Of a stretch of 64,000 bases of DNA, positions 63,913 through 64,000 are shown one piece after another. The stretch is from positions 1 through 64,000 of the forward strand of contig NZ_CP026681.1 in NCBI RefSeq assembly GCF_002949735.1, written 5' to 3'. The translations under genes and the position numbers were made by a program. The notes below the pieces were generated by a model, which was given only the letters and a program-made list of their open reading frames with translations, searched no databases and was not told the origin of the DNA. The first letter of the stretch is position 1, and every line of letters starts with the position of its first letter. Source of the stretch: Nostoc sp. 'Peltigera membranacea cyanobiont' N6. GTDB lineage: Bacteria > Cyanobacteriota > Cyanobacteriia > Cyanobacteriales > Nostocaceae.

Positions 63913-64000
63913 TTACGCGAGGCGTTTAGCTTCTACAGTTTGAGGTAAATTTGCTGCGTCTGGCAAATCACGAAATTCTAATTCCCAACCATTTGCTAGG
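63913..64000 (-). CDS. C-terminal end of an unidentified protein (cut by window edge)
   Basis: The minus strand is open from the window edge to TAA at 63913-63915 and codes for 28 residues: LANGWELEFRDLPDAANL followed by PQTVEAKRLA. It looks like a real protein end, and a CCCCAGT-type repeat follows the stop as at other genes here. Too short to identify. Confidence 0.6.
   Translation of the reverse strand, partial: LANGWELEFRDLPDAANLPQTVEAKRLA

Noticed and set aside
63758..63943. Plus-strand frame with repeated GIGNWEL
   Set aside because: Translation of the GGAATTG heptamer array; not a protein.
1..64000. GCGATCGC (HIP1) octamers
   Set aside because: Very frequent, but HIP1 over-representation is well known in cyanobacteria and not a local finding.

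Overview
This window looks like chromosomal DNA of a filamentous, heterocyst-forming cyanobacterium of the Nostoc type. The evidence is seen directly: many HIP1-like GCGATCGC octamers, arrays of heptanucleotide repeats (TTGGTCA, GGAATTG, AGTTAGG and relatives) between genes, and cyanobacterial forms of housekeeping genes (Gap2-type GAPDH, a CYP38/TLP40-like cyclophilin, a Ycf29-like response regulator). No tRNA, rRNA or CRISPR array was seen.

Layout. 1-1.7 kb: dnaA followed by a DnaA-box cluster that is a good oriC candidate. 2-12 kb: a 3D-domain exported protein, murG, an SDR, a Ser/Thr kinase with a repeat stalk, bioD, uppP and an M20 amidohydrolase. 12-20.6 kb: an IS5-type transposase remnant, two small secreted repeat proteins, a GST, chrA, a luciferase-like monooxygenase and an amidase. 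20.7-35.3 kb is the accessory part: a Cys-less asparagine-synthase homologue, an RTX/PPC protein, a VOC protein, then a tight operon (DUF3859-like membrane protein, second Cys-less asparagine-synthase homologue, LysA-like protein without the PLP lysine, membrane zinc-ribbon protein with a possible Toprim domain), followed by a cytochrome P450 and a lipoxygenase. 35.5-42.5 kb: rluE joined to a truncated methyltransferase, hisC, an IS605-type element with divergent tnpA and tnpB ending at the hisC stop codon, leuD, leuC and smpB. 43-56.7 kb: housekeeping genes for cell wall (murC, murB), NAD (nadD), glycolysis/Calvin cycle (gap2), thiamine (thiL), translation (efp, proS) and fatty-acid synthesis (accB), with regulators. 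56.8-64 kb: a PlsC-like acyltransferase, a GNAT-like gene with an overlapping partner, a PEP-CTERM protein, a Uma2 protein, a PD-(D/E)xK nuclease, a [2Fe-2S] protein and the C-terminal end of one more gene.

The most interesting points are the lipoxygenase-P450 pair (probable oxylipin pathway, with an altered P450 I-helix), the operon of Cys-less amidoligase-like and Lys-less decarboxylase-like proteins with a membrane Toprim-like protein, the repeated placement of heptamer arrays directly after stop codons (at least a dozen genes), a dispersed palindrome that lies inside a reading frame, and several families of small elements with terminal inverted repeats. Functions are assigned from motifs read by eye; no database search was possible.
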